64,000 nucleotides of DNA from Cryptomeria japonica (Eukaryota; Streptophyta; Pinopsida; Cupressales; Cupressaceae), in NCBI RefSeq assembly GCF_030272615.1, contig NC_081414.1, forward strand, positions 48,354,501-48,418,500, written 5' to 3'. The notes under the pieces were generated by a model, which was given only the letters and a program-made list of their open reading frames with translations, did no database searches and was not told the DNA's origin. A program made the position numbers and the translations under genes. Shown piece by piece: positions 36,850 to 49,446 of the stretch. Each line of letters starts with the position of its first letter. Position 1 is the first letter of the stretch.

Positions 36850-38540
36850 CATTACAGTCCTCCCTTCCTGGGATTGCTTGTCCTCAAGCAACTGAAGAGT
36901 TGGATGCTGTAGAATAGCTTCTCCTTCCCAAGTGGCATCCTCTATGGGCAAATCCTTCCATCTAACCAAGTATTCCCTGATCACTCTGTACGCTTATCCA
37001 AAATCCTCATTTGGAACCATAACCAACTTCCCCTCATCATCCAAGGGTGGTAATACTGATGAAGTCACTGTGCCCTGTCCAATTGCCTTCTTAGGGCAAG
37101 ATACATGGAAAATGTTATGAATCTTGCTCTCTGGCGGTAGCTCAATCTCATATGCCACTTCCCCAACTCTTCTCAACACACGGTACAGTCCATAAAATCG
37201 AGGCTTGACCTTCTCAACCCCACTCATCTTCAAGGTACTCTGCCGGTAAGGTTGGAGACGCAGGAACACCATATCTCCAATCTCAAATGACCTCTCAATC
37301 CTATGGCGATCAGCATATAGCTTTTGTTGATTCTGGGCTCGCTGAATGTTCTCTTTAAGTGCCTTAAGAATGTCTTGGCTCTCCTGAAGCCAATCATGTA
37401 CCAGTGGTGCCCTACTATCACCAAGTGCCAAATCCATAAATGTCATAGCATCATAACCATATAGAGAACGAAAAGGAGACATGTCAATAGACATGTGGTG
37501 TGTTGTGTTGTAGCAGAACTCTCCTAAATACAACCAACGAACCCAAGCACTTTGTTGTCCTGACACATAGCTGCGTAGATACCCCTCAGTCCACTTATTC
37601 ACAATCTCAGTCTGACCATCAGTCTAAGGGTGATAGTTGGTGCTGGGAGACAACTCTATGCCAGTGAGTCTAAACAATTCTTGACAAAAAGAACTCGTGA
37701 ACATGCTGTCACGGTCACTAACAATGGTCTTCGGAAGACCATGAAGCCGAAATACCTCTCTAAAAAATACATTAGCAACCTATGAAGTTGTATAATCTTC
37801 TGCTATGGGAAAGAAATGAGCATATTTAGTCAATCTGTCCACTACTACGTATATGCAATCTTTCCCATGTACCTTGGGAAATCCAGTGATGAAATCCATC
37901 GAAATACATGTCCATTTCTGTTCCGGAATGGGAAGAGGTTGTAGCAGACCAGCAGGGTGTGTATTTTCAGTTTTATTTTGTTGGCAACTAATACACTCTC
38001 TTACATGCTGTAAAACATCATCTTTGAGGTCCTTCCAAGTGAACCTCTCTCTAATCTGCCTATAGGACTTGCCATACCCCTGATGTCCTATTACAAGAGT
38101 GTCATGATAAGCATGTAAAATCTGATTTTTAAGATTAGATTCTGGAACCAAATATATTCTTCCCTTACAGTAAATCACATCATCCACAACCGTGTATCTA
38201 TAATCGTGAATGATTCCATCCATAATTTCACAAGCATGCTGATTTTTAGAATATTCTACCAAAAGTTGAGATTTCCTATCAGCTGAAATCTCACTCGATG
38301 AACAAAGAGCAGCAATACATGACTTTTTGGATAATGCATCAGCAGCAACATTCTTTTTCCCCTTGACATATTCAATGTCAAAATCATATGCTTGGATCTT
38401 ACTGACCCATTTTTGCTGCCTCTCATTGAGATACTTTTGTTCTAGAAAGTACTTAAGGCTATTATGATCAGTTTTAACAATAAATTTCTTTACAACCAAG
38501 TACTATCTGAATTTTGTGAGTGCATGCATAATAGCCAACA
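36850..38540 (-). pseudogene. Ty3/gypsy chromovirus 3' half: RNase H, integrase, chromodomain
   Basis: Read on the minus strand from 38,540. The RNase H end comes first (AIMHALTKFR, stop, YLVVKKF, then VKTDHNSLKYFLEQKYLNER) and a tether with GKKNVAADALSKK follows. The integrase zinc finger is HQGYGKSYRQIRERF with CISCQQNK. The catalytic core has MDFITGFPK, VVVDRLTKYAHFFP, and ADRHR with GDMVFLRLQPYRQ further on. It ends in a chromodomain, YLVRWKDLPIEDATWE, at about 36,960-36,890. A purine tract (GGAAGGGAGGA) and TGTAATGTCCC, the start of the 3' LTR, follow at 36,856. TAG stops lie at 38,503, 37,777 and 37,624. The reverse transcriptase, protease and gag are missing: the sequence is cut at about 38,540. 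Confidence 0.92.
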
Positions 38541-40640
38541 TGTGCAAGGCCACCCTTCATGTGCGCCCAAGCTAAAATTTGACTAAGTGTTGGATAGCAT
38601 CTCAAGTTCGCCCTAGGACTTTAGTGCAAGCTACCTTGTCAACTTCACCCATCAACTTGTGCAATCTAGTCCTTCATATGCATTCTAGCAAATCACTATG
38701 TAGGACCCTATGGTAAATGTGCTCCACTTGTATCTTTGAGAAATGCCACCTCAGGATCTCACCATCTTAAATAATACAAGCCTAGACCTCTCTTGTGCTC
38801 AAGGGCTGGCAATTCAAGAAGTTGACTAAGTGTTGAGCAAGGATGTAAGCTAACCTATTAGGTGCGCTCATTAAGTTGTGCAAGGTACCCCACTCAATGC
38901 ACTCCCCCATTTTGTGCAAACAAGGTCCTAGAACCCGCTCTACATCAAGATTGTGTGGGGGACTCCTTCAAATGTGCTCACTTCATGTTTGAGCATACAC
39001 ACGTATCAAGTCCGCTATGCAAGCCTAGGGTTGATTTGTGCCCAAGGGTAATTTTGGAATGGTCTAAGTGATCAAGGTTTTAATTTATGCAATTTTGCAA
39101 TACAAATGTGCTCACCTCCATGTTCTTTGTGCAAGCATGCACATCAAAGGCACTCCATCTTCATTTTATGCAGGGCAACACCAAAATTCCACCCAATTTG
39201 TGCAAAGCCTTGTCTAAGATGCGTCCATGTTTTTCTCCTTTGAGTAATGATAGGTTAAAAACCCACCCAATGTGAGGTTGACCTTGTGCATACATGAGGA
39301 TTGAGATGCGCATATGAGGTAGAGTTATGAGTTTCTTCATGCAAGAGTACCTACAACATGAGCCTTACTTGTAATCTATGCATGGATGACCTTCAAATCT
39401 GCCCCAACACTTAAAGCTTTTGTTCAAACACTTTCTTGAGGTTCGCTCTTCTAATGTTGAACACCCTCTCCGAATCGGCCATGAAGCCTAGGGGTCTAAA
39501 TGTGCTCAAAAGCATGACGGCTAAGCAAATTCAATAAAGGGCAAGGTCGGCAAGGAGATATTGAGGACTTGGTGCGAGCACCCCCTTCAAACCCACTATA
39601 CAAGGCGACCATCCTAATGCGCTCACGGTGGCATCAAGGATAAATAAGTTCTAACCAAGAACAATGTCGGCTAAAGACTTTATGCACACAAACCCCTTGA
39701 ACCCGCTATACAAGGCAGCTATTCTAATGTGCTCAATAAAGGATAACGAAGTTTGAACAAACACCAAGTCAGCCAAGGTAAGTTTAGGAGATGAATTAAA
39801 GTGTTTTACAATGCAAAGAGATGCAAACCCCTTAGATGTGTATATAAGGAGGATCATGCTTTCCATTTGAACCACAATTCAATCCAACTATGTAAGGCAG
39901 AGAAAAGCAATTAGGAGCAGATCTGAAGTGTTTTTTTTTAATCAGCAATTTTATATCTTCAATCACTATCTAAGGCGAACTTGAAGGCTGATTTTGTGTG
40001 AGTTTATTAAGGCTTCATGTCGATGTGATTTTGAAGGCAATCTTCATCATTTATTTGGTGAGAACTGCCGGGTACAGGTGTGAATATGTCCCAGCATTAG
40101 TGCGAACTTCACTTGACCTTGTCAATCATCAAAGTCAGCCCCTAAGCAAGTGCAATTCCAGTCACCATTAGAGGTGAAATTCTGCCTCAACTAGTGAAAA
40201 TTTGTCCAAGCATTAGTGAGAACTTCAGCAGACCTTGCCAATCACCATTATCAGCCCCTAAGTTGGTTTCCTCCAGCCACAGTTAGGTGCGAAAACCTGC
40301 CTCTACTTGGTGAGAAATTCTCTTAATTGCAAGCAAGCTAATCTACCTGACATGACCCTACACAGTGAATTTCAAGATCAGACCTGACTTAAGGTTAAAA
40401 TCAGTCGAGGGTAGATTGCTTAAAGCGAGTTTCACCTAGATCTTAACCTAGTTTTTGCTTGCATTATCATTTTCAAGTCTAAATTGAGTTTGAAATCATT
40501 TAGCTACGCATTTGAGAAGAGTAACAGCATCATTGTGTGCTGGAAAATCATCATTTCTATAAGTTCATTTTATGTTGCTTATTGCATTTCATCCCTGATC
40601 CTTGCATCCTTTCATTTTGTAACTTAAGTTGTTTATTTTC
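38540..40640 (+). mobile_element. LTR- or leader-like sequence before the unknown element
   Basis: Non-coding sequence rich in TGTGCAAG and GTGCTCA phrases, with a TATATAAGG box near 39,841-39,850. A 116-bp direct repeat around GCATTAGTG(C/A)GAACTTCA has copies at 40,095 and 40,211. It ends in a pyrimidine-rich stretch and TTTATTTTCAG directly before the ORF at 40,647, which resembles a splice acceptor. No matching copy downstream was found, so LTR status is unproven. Confidence 0.4.
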
Positions 40641-40646
40641 AGGCAA

Positions 40647-41057
40647 ATGTCGGGAGCAAGGACCAGAAACAACTTGAGGCAAATACAAATGAGGAATGAT
40701 TTCAAGGGAGTCCTCATGGAGTCAAAGATCACTTCAAAGTGGAAAAAGATTAGCGACACCAACTTGGGGCACATCAATGTGGAGGACTTCCAAGATCGAG
40801 TGTTTGGACTTGGAAATCATAGCCCTTCCAAGATGGCGAGGAAGATGACAAGGAATGGAATACCTCAAGCAGCCTATTTTCCCCCTGCAGTGCAATCTAG
40901 TGAGTTGATTATGGAGTGTGCCAAGCATTATAATTCAATACAAAGGCAAATAGTAGGTCCAAATGGGAAGGTTCTAACTTACCTCACTAAGACCGCGATT
41001 GAGGAAGCATTTGATCTTCCTACCTACAGCTCTATTGATAGGCCAAAACTGAGGTAA
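40647..41057 (+). pseudogene. Unknown retroelement ORF, segment 1
   Basis: ATG TCG GGA GCA opens MSGARTRNNLRQIQMRND. The frame contains KWKKISDTNLGHINVEDF and later VGPNGKVLTYLTKTAIEEAF ending in DLP. There is no gag, reverse transcriptase or integrase motif. The pattern G-x-V-x(6)-I/F-x(2)-h-x(2)-IP or LP also occurs in the extra ORF of the element at 48,989-55,633 (GCTVRVSFKPEDFKRVIGIP). This points to a shared plant-retroelement accessory domain of unknown function. The frame ends in a stop after RPKLR. Confidence 0.6.
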
Positions 41058-41154
41058 AGAATAAACTAGGTTCAGCTTGGTCTAAGTGTCAATCCAGGAA
41101 TTGTAAGCTTTCAAAAGGTGTCGTGGCTATATGCGCAAGGCCTGCAGGTAGTGA

Positions 41155-42260
41155 GGTGAGTGTAGTAGATGAAATGCAAATACAAGATAAAAACACACAT
41201 TCAATTTTCTACAAAAAATTCTGTACTACTGTAAAATCTACAACAAAAATCCTATGAAATAAATAATTGAAAACCAAACTAAAAATGTGTAAATGAAAAT
41301 AACTCATTTGTTACCAAACATAAAATTACTCACACATTATAATAAATAAAAAAGCCACAATGTTAAAATAAAATGCATGATATAAAAATTAACATCAACA
41401 CCATTTCAAGAGAGTGGGCCATCCTCTCCTTCCATGGGGTGGAAAAAATAATTCACTGCAAACTCCTTAAGACTTCAAACTAGCTGCTTGATAAAAAAAT
41501 TCTGAAAAATAAATCTTCTCGTAGCTCTTCTTCTTCTTATTCTCTCCTCCTCCTTTGCTATTACATTGCCCTTATATAATGAATAGGCATGCAACAAATT
41601 CTAAACTATTCCCTATTCTCATGCCCTTCCTCTTATTTTTACATTTAGTTTTGTTGCATTATTTTCCCAATGTTTTTTCTCCATCCTCTATTATATTTTC
41701 GCAGCCCTATTTTGTATTATTTGATTCTATTCTCTTGCCATTTCTTATGGCATTATTTATGGCTTGTGGCTTGGAATAAAACTAACCACAAATATAGGAA
41801 TTTGTTTTGCCATGAAAATAGTTATTTTTTTGCTCTATGTACATCACAACTTTATTAGTTGCAACAACAAATAATATATACTATTTCATACCATATGAGT
41901 ATGAAAATAAATTATTTGTTGTTATAACAAAATAGCTAATATTTAGCACAACAAATAAGAACATTAAAATAGATTAATAGATGAAATTATTTGTTGCCAA
42001 ATGTATTCACGAGCTGTAGGAATTTTGTTCTCTTCTCCTCCAATAGCATGCTGCAAACTATATTTCTCAACATAGTGGAAGCAAATATAAGTAAATACAA
42101 TCTAATATTTATTTTCACATATTTTATCTAAAAACTATATTAAATAACACTTATTTATATTTAACCATATGCAGCAGAGAATGGTAAAAATATATAATAT
42201 GGTATGAAAATGGCATATGAAGGTGGATACTAAGGCATATGAAAATGGATTAAATATTAA
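41155..42260 (-). mobile_element. AT-rich insertion in the unknown element, LTR-like
   Basis: About 1.1 kb of non-coding sequence separates two coding segments. On the minus strand it contains ATTATATAAGGGCAATG (about 41,580-41,565), like an LTR promoter, and a purine-rich R-like segment. The boundaries are estimated from where coding similarity stops. No target duplication was found. Confidence 0.4.
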
Positions 42261-42265
42261 ATAAA

Positions 42266-43200
42266 ATGGGATATAAATGGTTCTCATCATCTATCGTCCA
42301 CAAACCCAAGAAGGATGCGTTAGCAATGTACAACAATGAACTTGAGGCATGCACTAAGATCATCAATAATGTGTGGATAAAGGATCCAAGGCCTCATCAT
42401 TCTAGGTTACCAAAGAGGCTTTTGAAATCTGATTTCAAGGATGGATATAGTGATCTAGTCATAATGTTGAACCGAATCATGGGATCACCTCAAACTTCTG
42501 CGTACGAACCGTGGATGTGGTACTATATTGAAGAAGTGACTAAAGGAGTAAAGGTAATCCATTGGGCTAGGTTGATTGGCGACAATCTTGATGAGCAATT
42601 GAGGGAGGTGGAGCATTCACGAACTTTCTACACGAGTTCACATGTTGTTTACCTACTAGCAAGGTATTGTAGGTATAGGGGATTAACATGTAGAGGCCTA
42701 GAGGGGAATGGACAAGGTCAAATGAAAGTGTATGATTGTTACCCCCAACTCCACTTGCACAACATTGCTCACTTCAAAAGGGTTAAGAATGCCTTCACCA
42801 TGCACATTGTTAAGACATTACAAGGAGGTACTAAGAAGAGGCTATCGTAGGAAGTTATTAACTTGGTGAAGAAATATGATTCGTGGTACATCCAATTTCA
42901 AAATTTCACTTACATTCGAGTGCAAGGATTTTCATCATATGCTTGTCGCCTCCCATTATATCCTACCAACAAGATGTTGTTGCTAGAGGTTTCAAGATAG
43001 TTGATTGAGTACGATAGGATCCAAAAGAAGAAGAAGAAGGCCAGAGTTAACTTTCCTACCATGATTGGGAAGTCACTTCACATGTGCTCATCATTGCAAG
43101 CAGCAGAGAAGTCAGAGGAGGAACTGTTATCACAAAAGCTTGCACCCTTGCTAAGCTATCAACTCAGCAACCTTGTGAAACATGGAAACAACCCCGAAGT
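42266..43200 (+). pseudogene. Unknown retroelement ORF, segment 2
   Basis: The frame 42,266-42,850 encodes KPKKDALAMYNNELEACTKI, then KSDFKDGYSDLVIMLNRIMG. It continues with VKVIHWARLIGDNLDEQLRE and VEHSRTFYTSSHVVYLLARY. After a stop at 42,848 it continues in frame with VINLVKKYDSWYIQF and VQGFSSYACRLPLYP. Another TAG comes after LLLEVSR (about 43,000), then MIGKSLHMCSSLQAAEKSEE up to 43,190. No enzymatic motif was recognised. The W-x(2)-L-to-EH-x(3)-FY-x(3)-H pattern recurs at 53,990-54,170 in the gag-only gypsy-type element. Confidence 0.6.
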
Positions 43201-43204
43201 GTGG

Positions 43205-44935
43205 GACCTTGTGCAAGGGGGTTGAATCTTCGAAGAAGGTCGGCTTCCTTATGAATCCAGGTGCAGGTGTTGAACCAACTCACCACTGCAAAACTAACTC
43301 CTAGGCCTATCCTAACAAATTGCAGAGGAAAAGGGAAGAGAGAAATGCTTAAAATGAAAAGAGGTGATGCACCAAGATAAGAGATTGTTCCTCTCCCCAC
43401 CCGAAATGGCACAAGGAATCAACTGAATTACCCAAGAGATGCACAAACTTCAGTCGTATGAGTGACCCAAACGCATGTATGGGGGTTAGAATTTTGCTAA
43501 GTGTCAAGAGGGGAGAAGGATTCCCACAAGTCACACTCAGAAAAACAAGTAAACACAGCATATATCGAGAGAAGAGCCACAAAATATACATTTATGATGA
43601 AGGTAAGGAAACATACACAGCATGCATAAGTTGAAGGAAAGCAAGAATGTAATTTCAATTCATTCAAAGGCCAAACTTACAGTTGCAAAGATGCAAAAAA
43701 TAATTACAAGTCTTCAAGAGAAGAGAAAGAGCATAGGAAAGCTCAAGGCAGCAGGGAGAGAACCCTTTACAATGAGGCTTAACAGCCTAATATAGAAAAA
43801 TGGTTACAAGAGTGATCATGACCCCTGCATGTCAGTCTGGGAGTGCAGGGAAGTGCATGCACTTGACTTCAATACTTGCAAGCAACCTAGCCATACCCAC
43901 AAAAGGCAACCCTGAGAAGGTGGATTGACTGGCCTTCCAGACATAAGTCACCACAACAAGCATGGCCCCGTACCTCCCTTGATGGAAATCCTTCCAAAAA
44001 CATTAAATGCACCCCTGTGGATTCACAAAAGAAGGTGCATAAGTCACCAAAATTGTCGGAGCATTTAAAGCCTTGAGTGTCGATCACGCCATCCGGAAGT
44101 GTCGCCAGTCGGAAGGAAGTTTGGGGACTTCGGAAACTCAGGTTCCCCAAGTGGGGAAGACAAGGAAAGAACTTTAGAACCTCGGGGTTCCAGAGCTCCG
44201 GAGAACTAGAAAAAGGCAAGGAGGGAAGGAACTTCGGAACCTCGGGGTTCCGGAGTTCCGGGAAGGAAGAAAGGGAAGCAAACAAGAGAACTTCGGAACC
44301 TCGAGGTTCCGGAGTTCCGGAGAAAGGAAGGAAGAAAATCTAGGAGGGAACTTCGGAACCTCGGGGTTCTGGAGTTCCTGGGAACAGAGAAGGAGGCAAG
44401 GAAAAGGCGGAACTGAGCAAAGGAACTTCACAACCTCTGAGTTCCGGAGTTCCTGGGAAGGGAAGAAGAGAAAGGAACTTCCGAGGTTCCAGAGTTCCGG
44501 GGAAGAGGAAGAGAAAGGGGAAGAAAGAGAGGAACTTCAGAACCTCAGGGTTTCGGAGTTCCAAGAAAAGAAAGGAGAGGCAGAAAAGGGAAGGAACTTC
44601 GGAACCTCAGGGTTTTGGAGTTTCGGGAAGAAAAAAAGGGAAGCAAGGAAGAGAACTTCAGAACCTCGGGGTTCCGGAGAAAAAGAACAGGAGAAGGCAA
44701 AGGGAAAGAACCTCGGAACCTCAAGGTTCCGGGGTTCCGAGGAAGGAAGAAAAGACCAAGGGAGGAACTTTCTCCAAACAAGGCAACACTTCACACTTCA
44801 TGATTCTTATGCTTTCTCTTTGATCAACTAGGGCAGCACTAGTCCAAGGATCGTATCTATGATCGGTTCTTACTGATGGACCAAAAGTGTCATAAAATGA
44901 CAACAGGAACTTCAATACTATAACCTTAAGACTCA
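43205..44935. mobile_element. LTR-like insertion carrying a palindromic minisatellite
   Basis: Non-coding sequence separates segment 2 from segment 3 of the unknown element. It holds the GGAACTTC...GAAGTTCC-type array at 44,130-44,760. The open frames on both strands (44,077-44,803) run through the repeat and are artefacts. Ends were not resolved, and no target duplication was seen. Confidence 0.45.
44130..44760. repeat. Minisatellite of about eleven near-perfect 32-bp palindromes
   Basis: About eleven units, roughly 50-75 bp apart, carry arms GGAACTTCGGAACC and GGTTCCGGAGTTCC around a TCGG or similar centre. The core is therefore almost a perfect palindrome. Spacers are purine-rich (GGAAGAAGAAAGG type). 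Examples start near 44,228, 44,288 and 44,348. Individual units have lost one arm or changed a few bases (for instance the unit near 44,660 lacks the last arm). Confidence 0.85.
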
Positions 44936-44999
44936 TACCCTAAGAGCGGACTTTGATCCATATCATAATATTAGGGTGGTATGTGGAAGGAAATTCCGA

Positions 45000-46903
45000 C
45001 ACTAAGTGCATCTTGAAGACCATTGGGCTAATGCAATTTTGAGATAAGGAAGATGTGTTCAATATTATCATTGGATATGATTAGACTTGGCCAATTGCTT
45101 CACGTATCGGATCAACTTGAGGATGATGGTAAGCATGTTCAGCAATATTTTGAGAAGGAGAAGACTAAGCCTCTTCCCGCACTAGATTGAGCTGCTCAGA
45201 AGGTCACACATCTTGATGCAATAGTTGGACCTATGATGGACAACACAAAGAGATGGGCCAGTGAACAAACTGAGAGAGAGGAATGTTCCTTTAACTTGTA
45301 AGTTAATGAGAAATTTGGAGCCTTCATCCTCTGACGATGAAACAACAGAGGAGTCACAAGATGAGAGCAACGATGAGGATATGAGCATTCCAGAGGATAA
45401 AGGTCTTGAGGAATAGAGGGGCATTGTTGAAGGCTCACAACCTAGAGGGTTGAAAAGGAAAGAGGCACCAAATAAAGAACCCCAGCAAAAAAGACACAAG
45501 TCAAGGACAAGCCATTCAACAACCAGTACTTCTTGAGTGCAAGAGGTTGATCTTTTTGTAGATATGAATGCAGCATCTATTGCACAAGGTGAACCATAAG
45601 AGAAGGATGAACTGACTCCAAGATTACAAGATAGGAAAAGCATAAATGAGTCTATGCAATCCATACAACAAAGGAGTCAAGAAGCTAACTCTCCTCGTGG
45701 TGATGAAGCCCCTCTCAATGATCAACCTATGCCACAATCTGCAAATCCTATTGATGAAATAATTGAAGGATCAAATGCGGGATTTCAAGCTGAGGAGTTC
45801 AATGAAGGAATGACATCAGCTTTGCAAGGAACTCATGAGCAAGAAGATTTGGATGAAGACATTGAACAACCTACAGTGCCCGAATGGTTAAGAGAACGAA
45901 TGAAGAAGAAACCAATAGTAGAAGTCGATACAGATAATGACTTGGAGGCTTTCCTAAGTCGGATAGGTCAAACCGTAGAGAAAAAGGAACTGAAGAAATA
46001 CTCCAAGATCATGAGAGAATTTTGGGTCTCACATGGTGCATATTGCAACTCTAAGGGTTGATAAGCCGAGGGAGGAGATCACTCTGGAGGATTATGATGT
46101 TAGCATAAATGACTTGGAGCCAACCACCCAACATCAAGCGGTCGAAGAGTTGTGAGATTCTATGTTTAACATTGACAAGTAGTTGAAGGAGATAGAAAAA
46201 AGGAATAAGCTAAAGACTAAAAATAGACAATTGAAAGACTACATGCAATGTTTGGTGAACCCACTCCAGCAAGACGATGAGACATTTGTCCCCCTGCAAT
46301 ACTTCCAAGGCAATCAGTTGAGAGCATTGAAGAGATAAGGGTGATAGCTTGAACAACTAAGTAGTGGATTGAAGGTGCCTTTGATCAAGCAAGTGTTTTT
46401 ACCAGAGAATTTGCAAAAACATATGAGAGAGTTACATCATTCCTATGTAGAATTCGCAACACAATGGAATGTGGGAGGATTTCCAACCTGTTCAAGACAA
46501 GACAATTCCTTGTATGCGTGTGTTGAACGAGATTCCTAAACAAGATTTGGTAGATGGAGGAGTGATGGAAGCAAACGCAATCTATGACTTTGGGCATTGG
46601 TATTGTGCATTGGAAACCAAGAAGGAAGCTCTTGAAAGGATGAAGGATGATTGTATTCGATTAGAAGAAATGATTAAGGGGATTCATGATCAATTCGTTA
46701 TATCGATTAGGGAGGTATATGGGCAGGAGATATTTGACGATGATAGTATGAGTGTTGATAACTTGCAAAATAAAGTGAGAAGCAACTTCTTTCCAGCTAC
46801 AGGTTCTATTTCAGCAACTCATTTTAACAATGTTGCTTCATTCATGGCTTTCATGGAGAATTTTCGAAAGCAAGAGTCAAAAGGTCTTTGCTACATGTGC
46901 TAA
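45000..46903 (+). pseudogene. Unknown retroelement ORF, segment 3 (acidic, coiled-coil-like)
   Basis: From 45,000 to 45,650 there are broken frames with phrases such as KVTHLDAIVGPMMDNTKRW. The frame 45,654-46,061 encodes an acidic Gln/Glu-rich stretch, then VPEWLRERMKKKPIVEVD. The frame 46,469-46,903 encodes ALETKKEALERMKDDCIRLE, which looks like a coiled coil, then VSIREVYGQEIFDDDSMSV-like sequence. No catalytic motif was seen. Strand and continuity suggest it is the C-terminal part of the same polypeptide as segments 1 and 2. Confidence 0.5.
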
Positions 46904-48030
46904 GGGTTTGGAGGTCATTAAGTTCAGGCTTGATGTCATGCCAAGTGTATCCATGTAGGAGCTTGAGATGGTCATGTCCACATTCATTGTATTTGTTCTC
47001 AAGGAGAGAGATAAGGGGAACATTCTCCTAGATGATAGTTTGTTGCAATCTTAGGTGGCATCGAATTTTGCTATTTGTTCTCATTCCTTGCATTTTGTGT
47101 CAAGGAAGTAGTTTATTTTCAATTGACTAGTTTTTAATAAAAGTTTGGTGATTAGATGGTTCGTTGTAACAAACCCTAATTAGGGTTGTTTTGAATTCTT
47201 GGTCGTTTATTCCAAATCAATTTGGGCCCTTCATTTGTAAAAAGAGCTCTATATAAGGCTTGCTCATTTCATTTCTGGCATAAGAGACTTATGTCAAATT
47301 GTTGCTGAAATACTGCCAAAGTAAATAAAAAACTTATTGAAGCTTAGTGAGCCTATGTGTTATTTTGGATGTTAGCATGGTTTCCTATCTCTCAAAGTTA
47401 GATTAAAAAGTTATTTTTTGCATCAAGTACTAAGTTGAATGGAAGGCATTGTTGATGATTTATGGTGAAACCTACTTGTTCATACCATTTGTGATTTGTT
47501 GATTGCAAGTTGCAATTCATGGTTAGACTGAACTCAATTAGAACTTAACTTCAATTGCTTTACTATCATTGATTCACATTATCTTTGGTGTTAATGTGTG
47601 TTGGCAATTTGAAAATCATTTGTATTCTCTTAGAAGATTGCATCACCATTGCATAGTTGTTCCTAATGGCGAAGAAAAGTTTGATTTGTTTCCACTAAGT
47701 GATTGATAGTTTTTTGCATTCTTAAAATTAGATTAGATTCCTAAACCTAACTTCCTTTTTGCATTTTATTTACAAAGAGCACTCATAGTAGTCAAAAGAG
47801 CTTAATTGCAAATCTTAAGTCATTTTGAGGGAAAGAATTGATTGAGATCCTAGAACAATTGTGTAAGTCCCTTTGTGTGAGCCAACATATCACATTTATA
47901 TCCCGAGTCTATACAGAACCTTAAAGTCAATCATTCGCATTCTAAACCTTGGGGTCTTCTTGATTGATCACATTGTTAAGCATTCAAGATTTCCTTGTTC
48001 AAGAGAGGATAGGATACTTTATATTCTATT
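46904..48030 (+). other. Non-coding, LTR-like promoter region
   Basis: Contains CTCTATATAAGGCTTGCTC near 47,247-47,265 followed about 70 bp later by AAATAAAAAACTT. This is like a TATA box and poly(A) signal in an LTR. No matching copy was identified in the window. Confidence 0.4.
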
Positions 48031-48983
48031 GTGTTCGAGGTGCTAAAAAACACATCAATAAGGAGTTTGAGAGTTGAGAATGGTATGGAAGCTGCAATTT
48101 GCAAAGTCACCTCTCCCAAACATGGTGGCCGCAACAACAGAGAAAGGTATGGAAGCTGCAATCTACAAAGTCACCTCTCCACAAAATGCAGTCGCCTAAC
48201 CAAAAAACGAAATGACAGTTTTTTTGTACAAATAAATGGCCAAACATCGATGAATATTGTAAAAATATTTGAAATTCGACAAAATTTGAATTTCAACTAT
48301 GAAATTCGCAAGCTGGTAAAACCAATAGGCAGGCTAGTTGTTGCTAGTTTACAAGGGCCCAGCCTCACTAATTGTTGTCTTTGTTTTTGGTTAAGGACAA
48401 GTTTTGCTTTTGGAAACCTAAGATCTTTGTTGCAGGTTAAGGGAGCCTTGGAAAACCCTTCTTTGTTGGTTTTGGGAGCCAGTTCAAAACCCAAGCTGAA
48501 GGTTAGGGGAGCCTTTCAAAACCCTTTGTGTCCAGATTGTGTATGTATGCCTACTTGTTGTAATCTGGTGTCTTTGAAGGTTATGGGTGCCTCGAAACAC
48601 CCATGGTATCAGTCGAAGGTTAAGGGAGCCTCTGTAAAACCCTTATTTATGTATTCGAGGTTGTTCTTTTCAGTCTTGGTTGTGGTTGGGCTGCTGGTTT
48701 TTTTACGATTACTCTTTTTGGCAGCGTTGTATTGTGGGTTCCAGATCCTGGTAAAATCTGAGGGTTTCGGGTCCCTTCAAAACCTGTGGGATTTCATGTC
48801 CCCTCAAAACCTATGGGGTTTCATGTCCCCTCAAAACCTATTGTTTGGGGTTTCGAGTCCCCTCAGAACCTGTTTTCTTCCTTAATCAAAAACTATGAAA
48901 TTCGCCACATGTTGTGACTTAGAGTACAACAATGGACATTCGTTTGGCATTGATGTCAAAGGGGGAGAGATACATTTAGGGGG
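48031..48983 (+). other. Retroelement 3'-end-like sequence with short direct repeats
   Basis: GGTATGGAAGCTGCAAT occurs at 48,082 and 48,146 (64-bp period). From 48,758 to 48,870 there is a 27-bp-like repeat (GGTTTCATGTCCCCTCAAAA). Then CATTGATGTCAAAGGGGGAGA resembles the 3' end of copia elements. The 284-aa frame over this interval is built from repeats and has no domain. The element at 48,989 is inserted at the end of this sequence. Confidence 0.45.
48758..48870 (+). repeat. 27-bp tandem repeat, about four units
   Basis: Units read GGTTTC(A/G)(T/G)GTCCC(C/T)TCAAAACC with small changes. The ends GGTTT and AAACC are complementary, so each unit can fold back. The last unit is longer and more diverged. 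Confidence 0.75.
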
Positions 48984-48988
48984 GAGAG

Positions 48989-49315
48989 TGTTAGGGGTAA
49001 ATAACTTATGTTAGTAAGAATAATAATTATAATTTTGTTTATGGTTATGTTGCATCGCCGAGAGGTTCCTGTCGGGTAGTTGGGAGTTGGGCCAACCGTC
49101 GGGTCTATATATTGTTTGGATGGAACCTCGGCAAGGGAGATTATGTATGGATATATTCTGGATAAATCAATAAAGATATAACTCTTCTAGTCTAGTTGTT
49201 TATCATTATTACTTATGATATGATATATGAATGTACTGGTACATGAATAATTGGTACGTGTGGAAAACACTGTGTTATCTATGAGTTTTACCAACCTTAC
49301 AATAAAGACTAAACA
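48989..49315 (+). repeat. 5' LTR of the gag-only gypsy-type element
   Basis: 327 bp, TGTTAGG to AAACA. Contains CTATATATTG as a TATA-like site (near 49,105). Confidence 0.9.
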
Positions 49316-49318
49316 TTT

Positions 49319-49331
49319 TGGCGTCGTTGCC
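49319..49331 (+). other. Primer-binding site of the gag-only element
   Basis: TGGCGTCGTTGCC lies three bases after the LTR and differs in one base from the plant gypsy TGGCGCCGTTGCC site. This places the element in the same lineage as the remnant at 5.2-8.2 kb. Confidence 0.75.
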
Positions 49332-49446
49332 TGAACGAACCTGCAGGCGGAAGGAATTAATGGGCCGGCCATTCAACCAGCAATTAATTGTCGTGGACAG
49401 TGACACACACGAAGAGAGTACCGCGGAAGAGGCATGAGAGGATCAG

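Noticed and set aside
44077-44803. Several frames of 60-132 aa on both strands
   Set aside because: They all run through the palindromic minisatellite and are explained by its biased repeat.
48031-48885. 284-aa open frame
   Set aside because: It is made of short direct repeats (GGGAGCC, AAAACCC, GTCCCCTC) without any domain; it reads like LTR or leader sequence.
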